41,919 nt of DNA from SAT2750 sp964476375 (GCA_964476375.1 CAYYZW010000341.1:1-41919), one strand, 5' to 3'. Positions 32,618-41,919 are shown, numbered from the stretch's first letter. The notes: a model not told the origin generated them from the sequence alone. Translations and numbers: made by a program.

Positions 32618-35086
32618 TTACAGTCTCATCAGGAATTCATTCGACGCCAGCATAGCATGGCAGAGCTCGATCCACGCCTCCTCGCCGGCTTCTTTCAGGA
32701 AGGCCGTTGTCTCTTGTTGTTCCAGCCCGGTGATAGGGCGATTCAGAAGCGTGAGCCAGAGAAGTTCCAGTCGCTCCACATCGTCCGTGGCAGCCTCTTT
32801 CATTCGCGTGGCCAGGGCGGCTGCCTGCTGCCGCACGACGAGACTGTTCATCAGGAACAGGGCCTGGGTCGGAACCGCGGTGATCGAACGCTGGCCTGTG
32901 AACTGGGAGGGCTGCGGGAAGTCGAATACGTTTCGCAGGGCGGCAGGGCCTGGCTGCCCCGTGTGGCGGATAATCGGCAGGTAAACGGTGCGTTGGAATT
33001 CCTGCCCCGGTCGCCAGCGGGCAAATCCGAATGACGGCGGATTCACATTAGATGGATCCACATTGTTAACGTTTTCCGGGAATTCCAGCGGCATGGCCGG
33101 ACCGCCGCTGGAAGACGTGAGCCTGCCACTGACAAAGATCATCGCATCCCGTAATGCCTCGGCGTCCAGCCGAAAACGGTTCATCCGCCAGAGCAGGCGG
33201 TTCTCCGGATCCACCTGGGAAGCACGATCATCATGAACGCTGTCGAGCCGGTAGGTGCGGCTGAGGACCAGGGAGCGGATGAGTTGTTTCTGTGACCAGC
33301 CACTACGCACGAATTGCCTGGCCAGGTAATCCAAAAGCTCCGGGTGCGAGGGCGTCTCCCCGGGAAGACCAAAGTAATCGACCGAACGGACCAGCCCCTC
33401 GCCAAACAGCTTCTGCCAGATACGGTTGACCGTGACCCGTGCGGTCAGAGGGTTGTCAGCCCCGGCAACCCAGTCGGCCAGTTGCCGGCGGCCACTCTCG
33501 CCCGCCGGAATCACCGGCTGATCATCGCTGAGAACTTGCGGGAACCCGCGCGGCACCTCCTCTCCCAGGGCCCGGGGGTTTCCCCGAATAGTAATCTTCA
33601 TATCCGTCGGCTGCTCGACATCCCAGACACCATGGGCCCGGGGGACCGTGGGTGCAAAGAACACGGCGTGAGGGATTTCCCGGTTGAGCGGGCCGATACG
33701 GCCATTGGCCTTGGCCCGTTCAGCCGACAGTTTGTCCCGCTGTTGCTTGGGAAGCTCACTGTTTGTGAGCTGCTCATCCAGGGCCTTCACTCGCTGCTGG
33801 GCCTGCTCACGTTCTGTTTTCATTCGAGCCAGTTTCTCTGTGTGCAGACGCTGGCGTTCGACGCGTTCTTTTTGCTGGGACTCGGTTTCCGGCAAGTCAT
33901 GGACATTCACATCACTCCAGACACCACGATTCGTTTTCCAGACCGTGGAGGTACCATGAAAGAATCCGGCGATGGCGTAATAGTCCGTCTGCGAGATAGG
34001 GTCAAACTTGTGGTCATGACAGCGGGCACAGTCGATCGTCATTCCAAGAAAGGCCCTGCTCACCTTGGCCAGTTGCTGGTCAATAATATCGACCAGCATC
34101 TTGGCCTTGTCCGCCTCCACGATCTCGATATCCCCCAGCACGAGAAATCCCGTCGCCACCAGGTTGGCCGCTCTCTCCTCGACAGAGTCATGGGGCAGCA
34201 GGTCCCCGGCGATCTGCTCACGGACAAAGCGATCAAACGGCTTATCGTTGTTGAAGGAGTCGATCACGTAATCACGGTACCGCCAGGCATGCTGGGCAAA
34301 AACGTTATTGGAGGTGCCGATCTGGTCGGCATATCCGACCAGGTCCAGCCAGTGGCGGGCCCAGCGTTCGCCGAAAGCACGAGAAGAGAGCAGCCGGTCA
34401 ACCACCCGCTCACGGGCCTCGGCCGACCGATCCGCCTCAAACTCGCGAATCACCTCTACCGTGGGGGGGAGCCCCGTAAGGTCGAAAGTCACCCGCCGCA
34501 GCCAGGTATAGGGATCAGCATCCACGGTCGGCTGCAGACCCTGTTTTTCAAGTTCCGACAGGATGAATCGATCCACAGCAGCCCGTGACCAGCGAGAATA
34601 TCTGACCCTTGGCGGCGATTTCCTGGCCAAGGGCTGAAATGCCCAGTGGTTGCGGCCGGCCTTGATATCTATTTCATCGGTGCCCCGAGCAACCTCGGTC
34701 ACCCGTGGATCATGGGCACCACCTGCAACCCAGTCTTCGAGCCGGTCGATCAACGCCTCCGGCAGCTTGCCACTGGGTGGCATCTCCAGATCCTGGTAAC
34801 GAACGGCGTTGATCAGCAGGCTTTCAGCCGGCTTGCCCGGCACGACCGCCGGTCCGGAGTCGCCGCCCGTGGCCCAGCCGCTTTTGGAATCCAGTACCAG
34901 GCCACCTTTTGCCTTGCGCGAAGCATGGCTATGGCACTTGTAACAATGCTGCTCGAGGATCGGCAGAACCTGCTCGTTGAAGGCCGCCTCAACCGACTGG
35001 TCGCCATCGGCGGGAGCCTCCTCGGCGACAAGCTGTACCGCCATCAGCCAGGCCAGTACCAGCGGCAGTAAGCACGTCGGTTTCAT
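32618..35086 (-). CDS. PSD1-type protein (PSCyt1, DUF1549, DUF1553)
   Basis: The ATG at 35086 (822 residues) starts the signal peptide MKPTCLLPLVLAWLMAVQLVA; a further ATG at 35137 would add 17 polar residues. PSCyt1 has the heme motif C48-Y-K-C51-H52. DUF1549 follows (RRVTFDLTGLPPTVEVI, FGERWARHWLDLVGYADQIG, second CxxCH in DCARCHDHKFDP). A charged coiled-coil stretch (about 410-470: QKERVERQRLHTEKLARM, KQQRDKLSAERAK) links to DUF1553 (NPLTARVTVNRIWQKLFGEG, SHPELLDYL, VPTQALFLMNSLVV). Unlike the copy at 3598 it has no concanavalin-like insertion. Exported, heme-binding, function unknown. It is the upstream partner of the DUF1501 gene at 31203-32615. Confidence 0.92.
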   Translation of the reverse strand: MKPTCLLPLVLAWLMAVQLVAEEAPADGDQSVEAAFNEQVLPILEQHCYKCHSHASRKAKGGLVLDSKSGWATGGDSGPAVVPGKPAESLLINAVRYQDLEMPPSGKLPEALIDRLEDWVAGGAHDPRVTEVARGTDEIDIKAGRNHWAFQPLARKSPPRVRYSRWSRAAVDRFILSELEKQGLQPTVDADPYTWLRRVTFDLTGLPPTVEVIREFEADRSAEARERVVDRLLSSRAFGERWARHWLDLVGYADQIGTSNNVFAQHAWRYRDYVIDSFNNDKPFDRFVREQIAGDLLPHDSVEERAANLVATGFLVLGDIEIVEADKAKMLVDIIDQQLAKVSRAFLGMTIDCARCHDHKFDPISQTDYYAIAGFFHGTSTVWKTNRGVWSDVNVHDLPETESQQKERVERQRLHTEKLARMKTEREQAQQRVKALDEQLTNSELPKQQRDKLSAERAKANGRIGPLNREIPHAVFFAPTVPRAHGVWDVEQPTDMKITIRGNPRALGEEVPRGFPQVLSDDQPVIPAGESGRRQLADWVAGADNPLTARVTVNRIWQKLFGEGLVRSVDYFGLPGETPSHPELLDYLARQFVRSGWSQKQLIRSLVLSRTYRLDSVHDDRASQVDPENRLLWRMNRFRLDAEALRDAMIFVSGRLTSSSGGPAMPLEFPENVNNVDPSNVNPPSFGFARWRPGQEFQRTVYLPIIRHTGQPGPAALRNVFDFPQPSQFTGQRSITAVPTQALFLMNSLVVRQQAAALATRMKEAATDDVERLELLWLTLLNRPITGLEQQETTAFLKEAGEEAWIELCHAMLASNEFLMRL

Positions 35087-35267
35087 CCTATGGAACACCC
35101 TTTCCGTACTTTTCACGGTGCAATGTCTATCCGTCATACTATCAACCGCAACAAAGTTCTGCGAGTGAAACAGGGGTCGACGCTGGAAACATCAGGAGGC
35201 ACTCTTTTACCAATCCCATCCTCCATCAGGGAAACTTTCAACCTGTGAATTCGACCGCGTTGCGTGT

Positions 35268-35294
35268 TTTACAGAAAGTAACAGCGCGTACAAT
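35268..35294 (+). promoter_or_regulatory. Candidate sigma70-type promoter for the plus-strand PSD1 gene
   Basis: TTTACA at 35268-35273 and TACAAT at 35289-35294 each match five of six consensus bases. The spacer is 15 bases, shorter than the usual 17, which lowers confidence. The predicted start of transcription lies about 30 bases before the ATG at 35331. The region separates two divergent PSD1 genes; no equally good pair was seen for the minus strand. Confidence 0.35.
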
Positions 35295-35330
35295 GAACAA
35301 GGCGCGGCACGACGTATCCAGGGGCGCAGG

Positions 35331-38021
35331 ATGAGCAAGGCCAGGCAATTTTTCGTTTTCCACCGTTGGGGTGTTGTGCCTGTCCTGCTGCTGGTACTTG
35401 TTTGCAGCACTCCTGCCATGACGGCAGACGAAACGCAAGACAGGAAAGAACAGGCGAAAGTGGAGTTACTCTTCGCCTTCAAGATTCAGCCACTTTTCAG
35501 CGCCCGCTGCCTCGCCTGCCACGGTAACGATGTCACGGATCTCCAGGGAGATCTCGACCTCCGTACTGCCGAGGGGCTCCAGAAGGGCGGGGAAAGTGGT
35601 CTGTCCTCGGTCACTGCCGGCAAGCCACTGGAAAGTCCTCTTTACCTGGCTGTGAGTCGCCGTCACGACGACTGGTCGGCCATGCCGCCCAAGGAAAGCG
35701 ATCGCCTCTCGGACGAGGACATCGCCTACATCCGGGACTGGATCGCCGGGGGCGCATCATGGCCCGATGAAAACCGGCTCTCCACCCTCCGCAGCCAGCT
35801 CGACCCCTGGTCGAAAGCGGGCGGCGTGACGGTCAAGACCAGCGGCGGACTCTCCCAGCAATGGACCGATCGCCAGTACGACCCGGCCAATCTCTGGGCC
35901 TACCAGGCGATCACTCACCCCAAACCACCATCCGGGACAGAAAATCCCATCGATGCCTTTATTGATGCACGGATCCCCGAGGGACTGAAACCAGCACCTC
36001 CGGCGGACAGGGCCACGCTGGTCCGGCGACTCACGCTGGATCTGACCGGGCTCCCTCCCACTCCCGGCGAGACAGACACTTTTCTCTCGGACAGGGGGGC
36101 GGGCGCCTACGACCGGCTGGTCCAGCGACTGCTCGCATCGTCACACTACGGGGAACAGTGGGGCCGACACTGGCTCGACGTGGTGCGGTACGCGGACAGC
36201 GCGGGATTCGCCAACGATTTTGAACGTCCCAACGCATGGCGTTACCGGGATTACGTGATCCGCTCCTTCAACAATGACAAGCCATACGACCAGTTTGTGC
36301 GTGAACAGATTGCCGGTGACGAGCTGGACGGGGAGAGTGTCGAAAACAGGATTGCCGCCGGGTTCCTGAGGATGGGGCCCTGGGAGCAGACCGGCATGGC
36401 CGTCGCCCGCCTCACGCGCCAGCAGTTCCTGGACGACGTCACCGCCTCGGTTGGCCAGGTCTTCCTGGGACACTCTCTCCAGTGCGCCCGTTGCCATGAC
36501 CACAAGTTCGACCCCGTCCCCACACGCGATTACTACTCCATCCAGGCGGTTTTCGCGAGCACCCAGTTTGCCGAGGTCAACGCGGCATTCCTGCCGGATG
36601 AAAACACCAGCGGGTTCGACCAGCACAGGAAGTACCACCAGATGCGAGCCGAAGCAAACAAGAAGATGCTCGCCGGCCTCAACGCGGAGCGGGAGACGCC
36701 CGACGATTTTGGCCGCGAACGGCTCGGCCGCAAATGGACACTCCTTTTCAACTGGGGACTCGATCGTTACCGGCCTATCGCCTTGACCGTCTACAACGGC
36801 CCAACGCGTTTGTCGAAAAATGTCACCTCCCGGCAACAAAAGCCCGCCACCAATCCAAAGACTCAGAAAGCACCAGGGACAGCCATCCTCACCGGCGGGG
36901 ATCTCTTCTCCCCGGCCGATCCCGTCGAGCCAGGCGTTCTGAGTGCCGCGGGAGTCACAGCCGATATTCCCAGCAGTACCGAGGGCCGCCGCCTGGCCCT
37001 GGCCAACTGGATCGTCGACAGGCAGAACCCGCTTGCCGCGCGGGTGATCGTCAACCGCGTCTGGCAGTACCATTTTGGCCGCGGCCTGGTGGGGAACCCC
37101 AACACCTTCGGCGCCACGGGCCAGAAACCGACGCACCCGGAGCTGCTCGACTGGCTGGCCTCGGAGTTCATGGACAATGGCTGGTCCATCAAGAAGCTGC
37201 ACACCTGGGTTGTCGGTTCCGAGACCTATCGCCGGGCAAGCACCCATCCGGATGGTGAAACACTGGAGGAGCTTGATCCAGCCGGCACCAGTTACGCCGC
37301 ATTTCGACCACGGCGGCTCTCGGCCGAGGAGCTTCGAGATGCCATGCTCGCTGTCTCGGGTGAGCTGAATCCACTGGCGGGTGGTATTCCAGCCCGGCCC
37401 GACATCAACCTGGAAGCGGCCCTGCAGCCACGGATGATCATGGGTACCTTTGCCCCCAGCTACGTTCCTGACCCCCAGCCCGCACAGCGAAACCGGCGAT
37501 CCATTTACTCGCTCAAGCTGCGTGGACACCGGGACCCGTTCATGACAACCTTCAACCAGCCCGTGCCCGACGAATCCTGTGAGCTGCGGGACTCGTCCAA
37601 CGTCACACCCCAGGTCTTCACACTCTTTAACAGTTCCGAATCGGCAGACCGGGCGCTTGCCATGGCCGCCAGCGTCCTGCAGGAATCCGACAGCGACAGG
37701 GATGCCCTCGCCCTGGCTTTTCGGCGTGCCTTTGGCCGCGACGCGAACCGGAAAGAAATAGCCGCCGCACTGTCGCACTGGAAAGCGGCAACTGCCGAGC
37801 AACAGGGATCAGACCCCCTGCCTCGTGTTTACCCCACGAAGGTCACACGCCGGGCCAACGAGGAGAACACGGGAGAAGAGTTCAGCTTTACCGAGACGCT
37901 TTTCGAGTACGAGGATTATGTGCCGGACCTTGAGCCCCACCAGGTCGATGCGCGGACCCGCGGCCTGGCGGATGTCTGCCTTGTACTGCTCAACGCCAAC
38001 GAGTTCATCTACGTCTATTAA
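35331..38021 (+). CDS. PSD1-type protein (PSCyt1, DUF1549, DUF1553)
   Basis: The protein has 896 residues with a signal peptide (about 1-32). PSCyt1 carries the heme motif C60-L-A-C63-H64. DUF1549 shows RRLTLDLTGLPPTPGET, YGEQWGRHWLDVVRYADSAG, YRDYVIRSFNNDKPYDQF and a second CxxCH in QCARCHDHKFDP. DUF1553 shows NPLAARVIVNRVWQYHFGRG, THPELLDWL, SAEELRDAMLAVSGEL and TPQVFTLFNSSES. The last 60 residues contain an extra segment (ANEENTGEEFSFTETLFEYED) before the usual LLNANEFIYVY end. No concanavalin insertion is present. Its DUF1501 partner follows 14 bases downstream. Exported and heme-binding by inference; role unknown. Confidence 0.92.
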   Translation: MSKARQFFVFHRWGVVPVLLLVLVCSTPAMTADETQDRKEQAKVELLFAFKIQPLFSARCLACHGNDVTDLQGDLDLRTAEGLQKGGESGLSSVTAGKPLESPLYLAVSRRHDDWSAMPPKESDRLSDEDIAYIRDWIAGGASWPDENRLSTLRSQLDPWSKAGGVTVKTSGGLSQQWTDRQYDPANLWAYQAITHPKPPSGTENPIDAFIDARIPEGLKPAPPADRATLVRRLTLDLTGLPPTPGETDTFLSDRGAGAYDRLVQRLLASSHYGEQWGRHWLDVVRYADSAGFANDFERPNAWRYRDYVIRSFNNDKPYDQFVREQIAGDELDGESVENRIAAGFLRMGPWEQTGMAVARLTRQQFLDDVTASVGQVFLGHSLQCARCHDHKFDPVPTRDYYSIQAVFASTQFAEVNAAFLPDENTSGFDQHRKYHQMRAEANKKMLAGLNAERETPDDFGRERLGRKWTLLFNWGLDRYRPIALTVYNGPTRLSKNVTSRQQKPATNPKTQKAPGTAILTGGDLFSPADPVEPGVLSAAGVTADIPSSTEGRRLALANWIVDRQNPLAARVIVNRVWQYHFGRGLVGNPNTFGATGQKPTHPELLDWLASEFMDNGWSIKKLHTWVVGSETYRRASTHPDGETLEELDPAGTSYAAFRPRRLSAEELRDAMLAVSGELNPLAGGIPARPDINLEAALQPRMIMGTFAPSYVPDPQPAQRNRRSIYSLKLRGHRDPFMTTFNQPVPDESCELRDSSNVTPQVFTLFNSSESADRALAMAASVLQESDSDRDALALAFRRAFGRDANRKEIAAALSHWKAATAEQQGSDPLPRVYPTKVTRRANEENTGEEFSFTETLFEYEDYVPDLEPHQVDARTRGLADVCLVLLNANEFIYVY

Positions 38022-38035
38022 GGAATGCATGCCAC

Positions 38036-39412
38036 GTGGACCGACGCGATTTTCTTTATGGCCTGAATGCCAGCCTGGGAAGCATTGCCCTGACGGCCAT
38101 GCATGCCGGTGCGGCGCGCGCCGAGCCAGGCAAGCAGCCTCATTTCCCCGGGGCCAGGGCGAAACACTGCATCTTCCTTTATATGGAAGGGGGGCCGTCT
38201 CATATCGACAACTTTGATCCCAAGCCGAAACTGGACGAACTCCACCTCGACGAGTTCAACCGGTCTGGCGAGGAACAGAGTGCGATGAGCTCCGGCAAGC
38301 GATACTACGTGAAGAGTCCTTTCCAGTTCCGCAAAACGGGCCAGAGCGGCGCCGACATGAACACGCTCTGGGAAAACCTTGCCGATGTCGCAGACGACCT
38401 CTGCTTTTACCGTGGCCTGCAGGTCGACTCGGTGAACCATCCCACCGCGAATTACCACGTCAATACCGGCAACCGCTTCGGAGGTGATCCGGCGATCGGA
38501 TCATGGGTCACCCAGGGCCTGGGGACGGAAAACGAGAACCTGCCGGGCTTCATCGTGCTGCCCGAGTTATCCTATCCGCAGGGTGGCCCGGCCAACTGGT
38601 CTAATGGCTTTCTGCCGACCAGTCTCCAGGGCACCGCCCTGCGGCCCGAGGGTTCTCCACTGCTGGATATCCAGCCTCCGGCGGGTGTCACTCGCGCCCG
38701 GCAACGGCGCAACCTGGACCTGCTCGGCTCACTCAACAAGCAGCATGCGACGAGGCATCCCCAGCACAAGGAACTGGTCGCCCGCATGCGAAACTACGAA
38801 CTGGCATTTCGTATGCAAACGCAGGTGCCGGAGATTATCGATATCAATAACGAAACCGCCGCCACAAGAGAACTTTACGGGATCGGCACAAAACCAACCG
38901 ACAACCTGGGACGCCGCTGCCTGCTGGCACGGAAGCTGGTAGAGAAGGGCGTGCGCTTCGTCCAGCTTTATGCCAGCACCTGGGACAGCCATGATTACAT
39001 CGCCCGCGCCCATGGTTCACTGATCCGCAGCGTGGACCGTCCGATTGCCGGTTTGCTGAAGGATCTCAAGCAGCGAGGGCTGCTCGAGGAGACGCTCGTT
39101 GTCTGGATGGGCGAGTTTGGCCGCACGCCGGACAACGGGATCCGGGGCGGCATCAAGTACGGCCGTGACCACAACCCCAACGCCATGAACATCTGGCTGG
39201 CGGGCGGGGGAGTCAAGGCGGGACACACGATCGGGGCGACCGATGAGATCGGGTCCACGGCGGTCGACGTTGTTCACCCCCTGCGGGATCTCCACGTCAC
39301 GCTGCTGCGTCTGCTGGGCCTGGACGACAACAAGCTGACGTATTACCACGCCGGCCGCTTCAAGCAGCTTAGCCAGTTTGGAGGCAAGGTGATCAACGAG
39401 CTGATTGCCTGA
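38036..39412 (+). CDS. DUF1501 family protein, Tat-exported
   Basis: The start is GTG at 38036; two nearby ATG triplets are out of frame, and AGGA lies 11 bases upstream. The 458-residue product has the shortest twin-arginine signal of the four copies (MDRRDFLYGLNASLGSIAL, R3-R4). Family patterns are HCIFLYMEGGPSHIDNFDPKP, CFYRGLQVDSVNH, WVTQGLGTENENLPGFIVLP, LLARKLVEKGVRFVQL, STWDSHDYI, TLVVWMGEFGRTPDN, and the terminal RDLHVTLLRLLGLDDNKLTYYHAGR. It is coupled to the PSD1 gene immediately upstream. No biochemical role is established. Confidence 0.92.
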   Translation: MDRRDFLYGLNASLGSIALTAMHAGAARAEPGKQPHFPGARAKHCIFLYMEGGPSHIDNFDPKPKLDELHLDEFNRSGEEQSAMSSGKRYYVKSPFQFRKTGQSGADMNTLWENLADVADDLCFYRGLQVDSVNHPTANYHVNTGNRFGGDPAIGSWVTQGLGTENENLPGFIVLPELSYPQGGPANWSNGFLPTSLQGTALRPEGSPLLDIQPPAGVTRARQRRNLDLLGSLNKQHATRHPQHKELVARMRNYELAFRMQTQVPEIIDINNETAATRELYGIGTKPTDNLGRRCLLARKLVEKGVRFVQLYASTWDSHDYIARAHGSLIRSVDRPIAGLLKDLKQRGLLEETLVVWMGEFGRTPDNGIRGGIKYGRDHNPNAMNIWLAGGGVKAGHTIGATDEIGSTAVDVVHPLRDLHVTLLRLLGLDDNKLTYYHAGRFKQLSQFGGKVINELIA

Positions 39413-39442
39413 GCCATCACGTTCTTTCCCCGAGAGGCACTC

Positions 39443-41278
39443 ATGACTGCCCGGCGACTGCTTTGGAGTATCCTGCTCGTCCAGTTCCTGGTTGCCGTGG
39501 GCACACTCAGGGCAGAAGACGATGTTCCGCGTGACGTGAGGTCACTCTGGGCCGATTTTGACCCCCGCCAGGTACCACTCGATGCCAGGACAGTACGCCA
39601 GTGGGAAAAGGACAAAATCACCTGCCGCTACGTCACCTACCGGATCGGTACTTTCAAGGGCCAGCAGGCACGAATGGCAGCCTTTTATGCCTTCCCGACG
39701 GGGGCAAAAGGCGTGCCCGGGCTTCTTCATCTCCATGGTGGTGGCCAGAGAGCCTTTCAGCACGAGGTAGAGTTTTATGCCCGCCGTGGCTATGCCTGCC
39801 TGTCGATCAACTGGGGTGGCCGGGAGATGGAAGATGCCATGCCTGGTGATCCCAACACCGACTGGGGAGCCGTCGATCCCACGCAGGACAATGTGCCCGG
39901 TTACTCGAATCTCAAGCCGGGAGAAATCTACCTGGATCCCGGTGAGTCCCCGCGGAACAACAACTGGTACCTGCTGACACTCGGTTCCCGCCGCGGGCTG
40001 ACATTCCTCGAACAGCAGCCGGAAGTGGATCCTGGGCGGCTCGGCGTTTACGGCCACTCGATGGGAGGGAACCTGACCATGTACGTGGCGGGGACCGACG
40101 GGCGAGTAAAAGCTGCTGCCCCCTCGGTCGGCGGACAGGGTTTTCAAACCATGCCCCTGCCACTGCTCCCCGAACAACGGCCCCGCCGCGTCAACGGGAA
40201 CGTGGAACTGTTTCGAGCCACGATTGGCTTCCAGTCCTACGCGCCCCTGGTCAAGGCTCCGCTGCTCTGGCTGAGCGCGACAAATGACTTCCACCAGTAC
40301 ATGGATGACACCTATCGCACCGCCGACCTGATGTCGGGTGTGCTGCGGTTTTCCCTCGCCCCCCACCTGAATCACCGCTTTACCCCCCCGTTTGCCGTCA
40401 CCCGGCCACTCTGGATGGACCAGTACCTCAAGGGGACATTCCAGTTCCCGGAGACACCGGCCACGAAGCTGGTCCTGGGCGGGAAGGACGGGGTTCCACG
40501 CCTGGAAGTCCGGCCCGACATGTCCAGGCCGATCGCGCACGTTCATATTCTCTACTCGGTCGACCCCGATCCCCAGGCCCGTTTCTGGCGGACAGCCGTG
40601 AAAATATCCCGGCAGGGTGATCAATGGTCAGCCCCCTTGCCAATTCTCTCGAGCGACGAGCCGCTGTTCGCCTCGGCCAACGTGCACTACAAGCTCGACA
40701 AGCCTGAGGAGGTCCCCTTCGCCCGGCCCACCTCCACCTTTGCCCTCACCTCGCAGATGCACACGGCAACCCCGGCACACCTGCAGCAGGCAGGGGTCAA
40801 GGCGACCGACAAGCCGGCACGCTTGATCGAGGACTTTTCCAGGAACTGGCAGGACTGGTATCGCCTCTCTGCGGACAACCCCCATCACTGGCAGTACTGG
40901 ACGAGAAAGATCTGTGATCCGAAGTGGCGTGGCACAACCGGGAACAAGCTTGCCCTGGAAGTGAGATCGGATCAGCCCAACGAGCTGGTGATCATGCTGA
41001 CCGAGAATTTCTTTCGCTCCTATCGCGGCAGGCAACAGGAATACCTTGCCCTGGTGTCTCTGGCCGGGGGCGATGACTGGCAGCGCGTGACCCTCTCCCC
41101 CTCCGACTTCACGACCCCCGACAAGCAGCAGCCACTGGAATCCTGGCAGCAGGTCGACCTGCTTGGACTGCGAGCTTTCTACCAGCAGCGGGGGAGCGAA
41201 AAGATCTTTGGCTCCAACCGCTGGAAGGGCCCCCAGCCGCACTTTCGTAATATGCGCTGGGAAGAGGAGAACGACTGA
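39443..41278 (+). CDS. Large exported alpha/beta hydrolase (acetyl-xylan-esterase/dienelactone-hydrolase-like) with C-terminal beta domain
   Basis: This 611-residue protein has a signal peptide (about 1-24) after a GAGAGG site. Residues 75-370 form an alpha/beta hydrolase core: GLLHLHGGGQRAF, YACLSINWGGREM, nucleophile elbow Y-G-H-S206-M-G-G, and a probable catalytic His in APHLNHRF. A stretch of about 50 residues (130-180) forms an extended insertion before the elbow. The remaining 240 residues look like beta-sandwich folds (EVRPDMSRPIAHVHILYSVD, NKLALEVRSDQPNELVIML) that may bind carbohydrate. An esterase or peptidase acting on extracellular polymers is likely; substrate unknown. It follows the PSD1/DUF1501 cassette by 30 bases. 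Confidence 0.82.
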   Translation: MTARRLLWSILLVQFLVAVGTLRAEDDVPRDVRSLWADFDPRQVPLDARTVRQWEKDKITCRYVTYRIGTFKGQQARMAAFYAFPTGAKGVPGLLHLHGGGQRAFQHEVEFYARRGYACLSINWGGREMEDAMPGDPNTDWGAVDPTQDNVPGYSNLKPGEIYLDPGESPRNNNWYLLTLGSRRGLTFLEQQPEVDPGRLGVYGHSMGGNLTMYVAGTDGRVKAAAPSVGGQGFQTMPLPLLPEQRPRRVNGNVELFRATIGFQSYAPLVKAPLLWLSATNDFHQYMDDTYRTADLMSGVLRFSLAPHLNHRFTPPFAVTRPLWMDQYLKGTFQFPETPATKLVLGGKDGVPRLEVRPDMSRPIAHVHILYSVDPDPQARFWRTAVKISRQGDQWSAPLPILSSDEPLFASANVHYKLDKPEEVPFARPTSTFALTSQMHTATPAHLQQAGVKATDKPARLIEDFSRNWQDWYRLSADNPHHWQYWTRKICDPKWRGTTGNKLALEVRSDQPNELVIMLTENFFRSYRGRQQEYLALVSLAGGDDWQRVTLSPSDFTTPDKQQPLESWQQVDLLGLRAFYQQRGSEKIFGSNRWKGPQPHFRNMRWEEEND

Positions 41279-41292
41279 GCCTCATCTGCCGG

Positions 41293-41919
41293 CTAGAACC
41301 AGGCCAGCGAGAGAACTTTCGGTGACAGGCCGACATCCCCGGTCGGCCCTTTCCTCCATTCCACCAGCGGGCCAATCGGGACAAAAAACTCCGGTACCGT
41401 GAACTGGTTCTCCAGCAGGTGATGATGCAGCGGCGAATCCGTCCGCGCAAAACACTCGATGCGGTGCGAGGCCATGTCGGCCAGGATCATATCCACAAGC
41501 GGGATCACGTCCTCGGAGGAATGACCATTGACCGCATCCAGGCAGACCGCGTTCTGCTTGCGGCCCCGAACGCAGGCCGAGGCCACCAGCCTGCCCTCTC
41601 GTTTTTTCCCGAAAAAATGTGTGGAAGGCTGGGCAAGAAGCGCGCCGATCCAGTCGACCCGTGGCATCCCAAAAACCTGCTCATCCAGCTCCACCAGCAG
41701 GTCGTGGTCTGCCGGGCCCAGTCGAAGCGTTTCCAGTATTCCACTTTGGCCTCCCCCTCCGGGAGGATCCCTTGCCAGCAGCGTAAAGGACTGCCCCGCC
41801 TTGAAACGCATGAACTTGAACATCCGGTACGAGTCATTGGTGGAATGGGCAACCCAGCTTTTCATCCCCTTTTTTTTCATCTCCCGGGTAACCCCAAAAT
41901 ACAGTTTGCGGGCCACGTG
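41293..41919 (-). CDS. Possible GNAT-type acetyltransferase, N-terminal part outside window
   Basis: The frame is open from the window edge to a TAG at 41295-41293 (about 208 residues). A GTG at 41916 could serve as start, but the first residues (KLYFGVTREMKKKGMKSW, STNDSYRMFKFMRF) read like the end of a GNAT fold, so the gene most likely begins beyond the window. The second half (VDWIGALLAQPSTHFFGKKREGRLVASACVRGR, LVDMILADMASHRIECFARTDSPLHHHLLENQF) resembles a second GNAT-like domain. Assignment is by pattern only and the key acetyl-CoA loop is not clear. The gene converges on the hydrolase with 14 bases between. Confidence 0.5.
   Translation of the reverse strand, partial: HVARKLYFGVTREMKKKGMKSWVAHSTNDSYRMFKFMRFKAGQSFTLLARDPPGGGGQSGILETLRLGPADHDLLVELDEQVFGMPRVDWIGALLAQPSTHFFGKKREGRLVASACVRGRKQNAVCLDAVNGHSSEDVIPLVDMILADMASHRIECFARTDSPLHHHLLENQFTVPEFFVPIGPLVEWRKGPTGDVGLSPKVLSLAWF

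Noticed and set aside
30691..41278. UGA read-through into conserved tails at other genes that end in UGA
   Set aside because: Extensions past the UGA stops checked (for example 31171-31173, 29744-29746 and 22255-22257) show no family-like tail and no hairpin of SECIS type was noticed.
1..41919. tRNA, rRNA, CRISPR arrays, insertion sequences or phage attachment sites
   Set aside because: No cloverleaf-like, array-like or transposase sequence was recognised by eye; a dedicated scan was not possible.

Overview
The window looks like a piece of a Planctomycetota chromosome (class Planctomycetia inferred). It is moderately GC-rich and packed with families that are characteristic of that phylum: four PSCyt1/DUF1549/DUF1553 ('PSD1') c-type cytochrome proteins, four Tat-exported DUF1501 proteins, one DUF1587/1592/1588/1585 plus DUF1552 pair, exported Gfo/Idh-type and PQQ-propeller proteins, and secreted esterases. 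No rRNA, tRNA, CRISPR array, insertion sequence or phage gene is evident.

Layout. 1-2261 (minus): a PSD1 protein cut by the window edge, and a Gfo/Idh/MocA oxidoreductase. 2538-8107 (plus): an exported SirB1-like transglutaminase-fold protein, then a PSD1 + DUF1501 pair. 8118-9545 (minus): a B12-binding/radical SAM protein whose frame continues through an in-frame UGA into a CUAEP tail, with a SECIS-like hairpin right after the UGA; I read it as a selenoprotein. 9546-9923 is a gene-free divergent region. 9924-17198 (plus): an envelope export locus of a large TolC-family lipoprotein, two paralogous HlyD/MacA-type adaptors and a MacB-type permease, with no ATPase gene. 17302-19368: a PQQ-propeller protein and an endonuclease/exonuclease/phosphatase-fold protein. 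19403-23752: a carbohydrate-oriented block of a SASA-type esterase (minus), a GH71-type glycoside hydrolase and a DUF1501 protein. 23785-31173: an LRR + VHL-beta-domain protein, the DUF1592-type/DUF1552 pair, an alpha/beta hydrolase and a small c-type cytochrome. 31203-35086 (minus) and 35331-39412 (plus): two DUF1501/PSD1 cassettes arranged back to back. 39443-41278: a large exported alpha/beta hydrolase. The end holds the C-terminal part of a possible acetyltransferase.

Working together. Most products carry Sec, Tat or lipoprotein signals, so the region is mainly an envelope and periplasm inventory. The PSD1/DUF1501 and DUF1592/DUF1552 pairs are co-transcribed gene couples of unknown biochemical role. 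The esterases, GH71 enzyme, LamG-type domains and c-type cytochromes suggest extracellular glycan handling, but this is inference. The most striking point is the selenocysteine-encoding UGA at 8160-8162, which ordinary gene calling would read as a stop.
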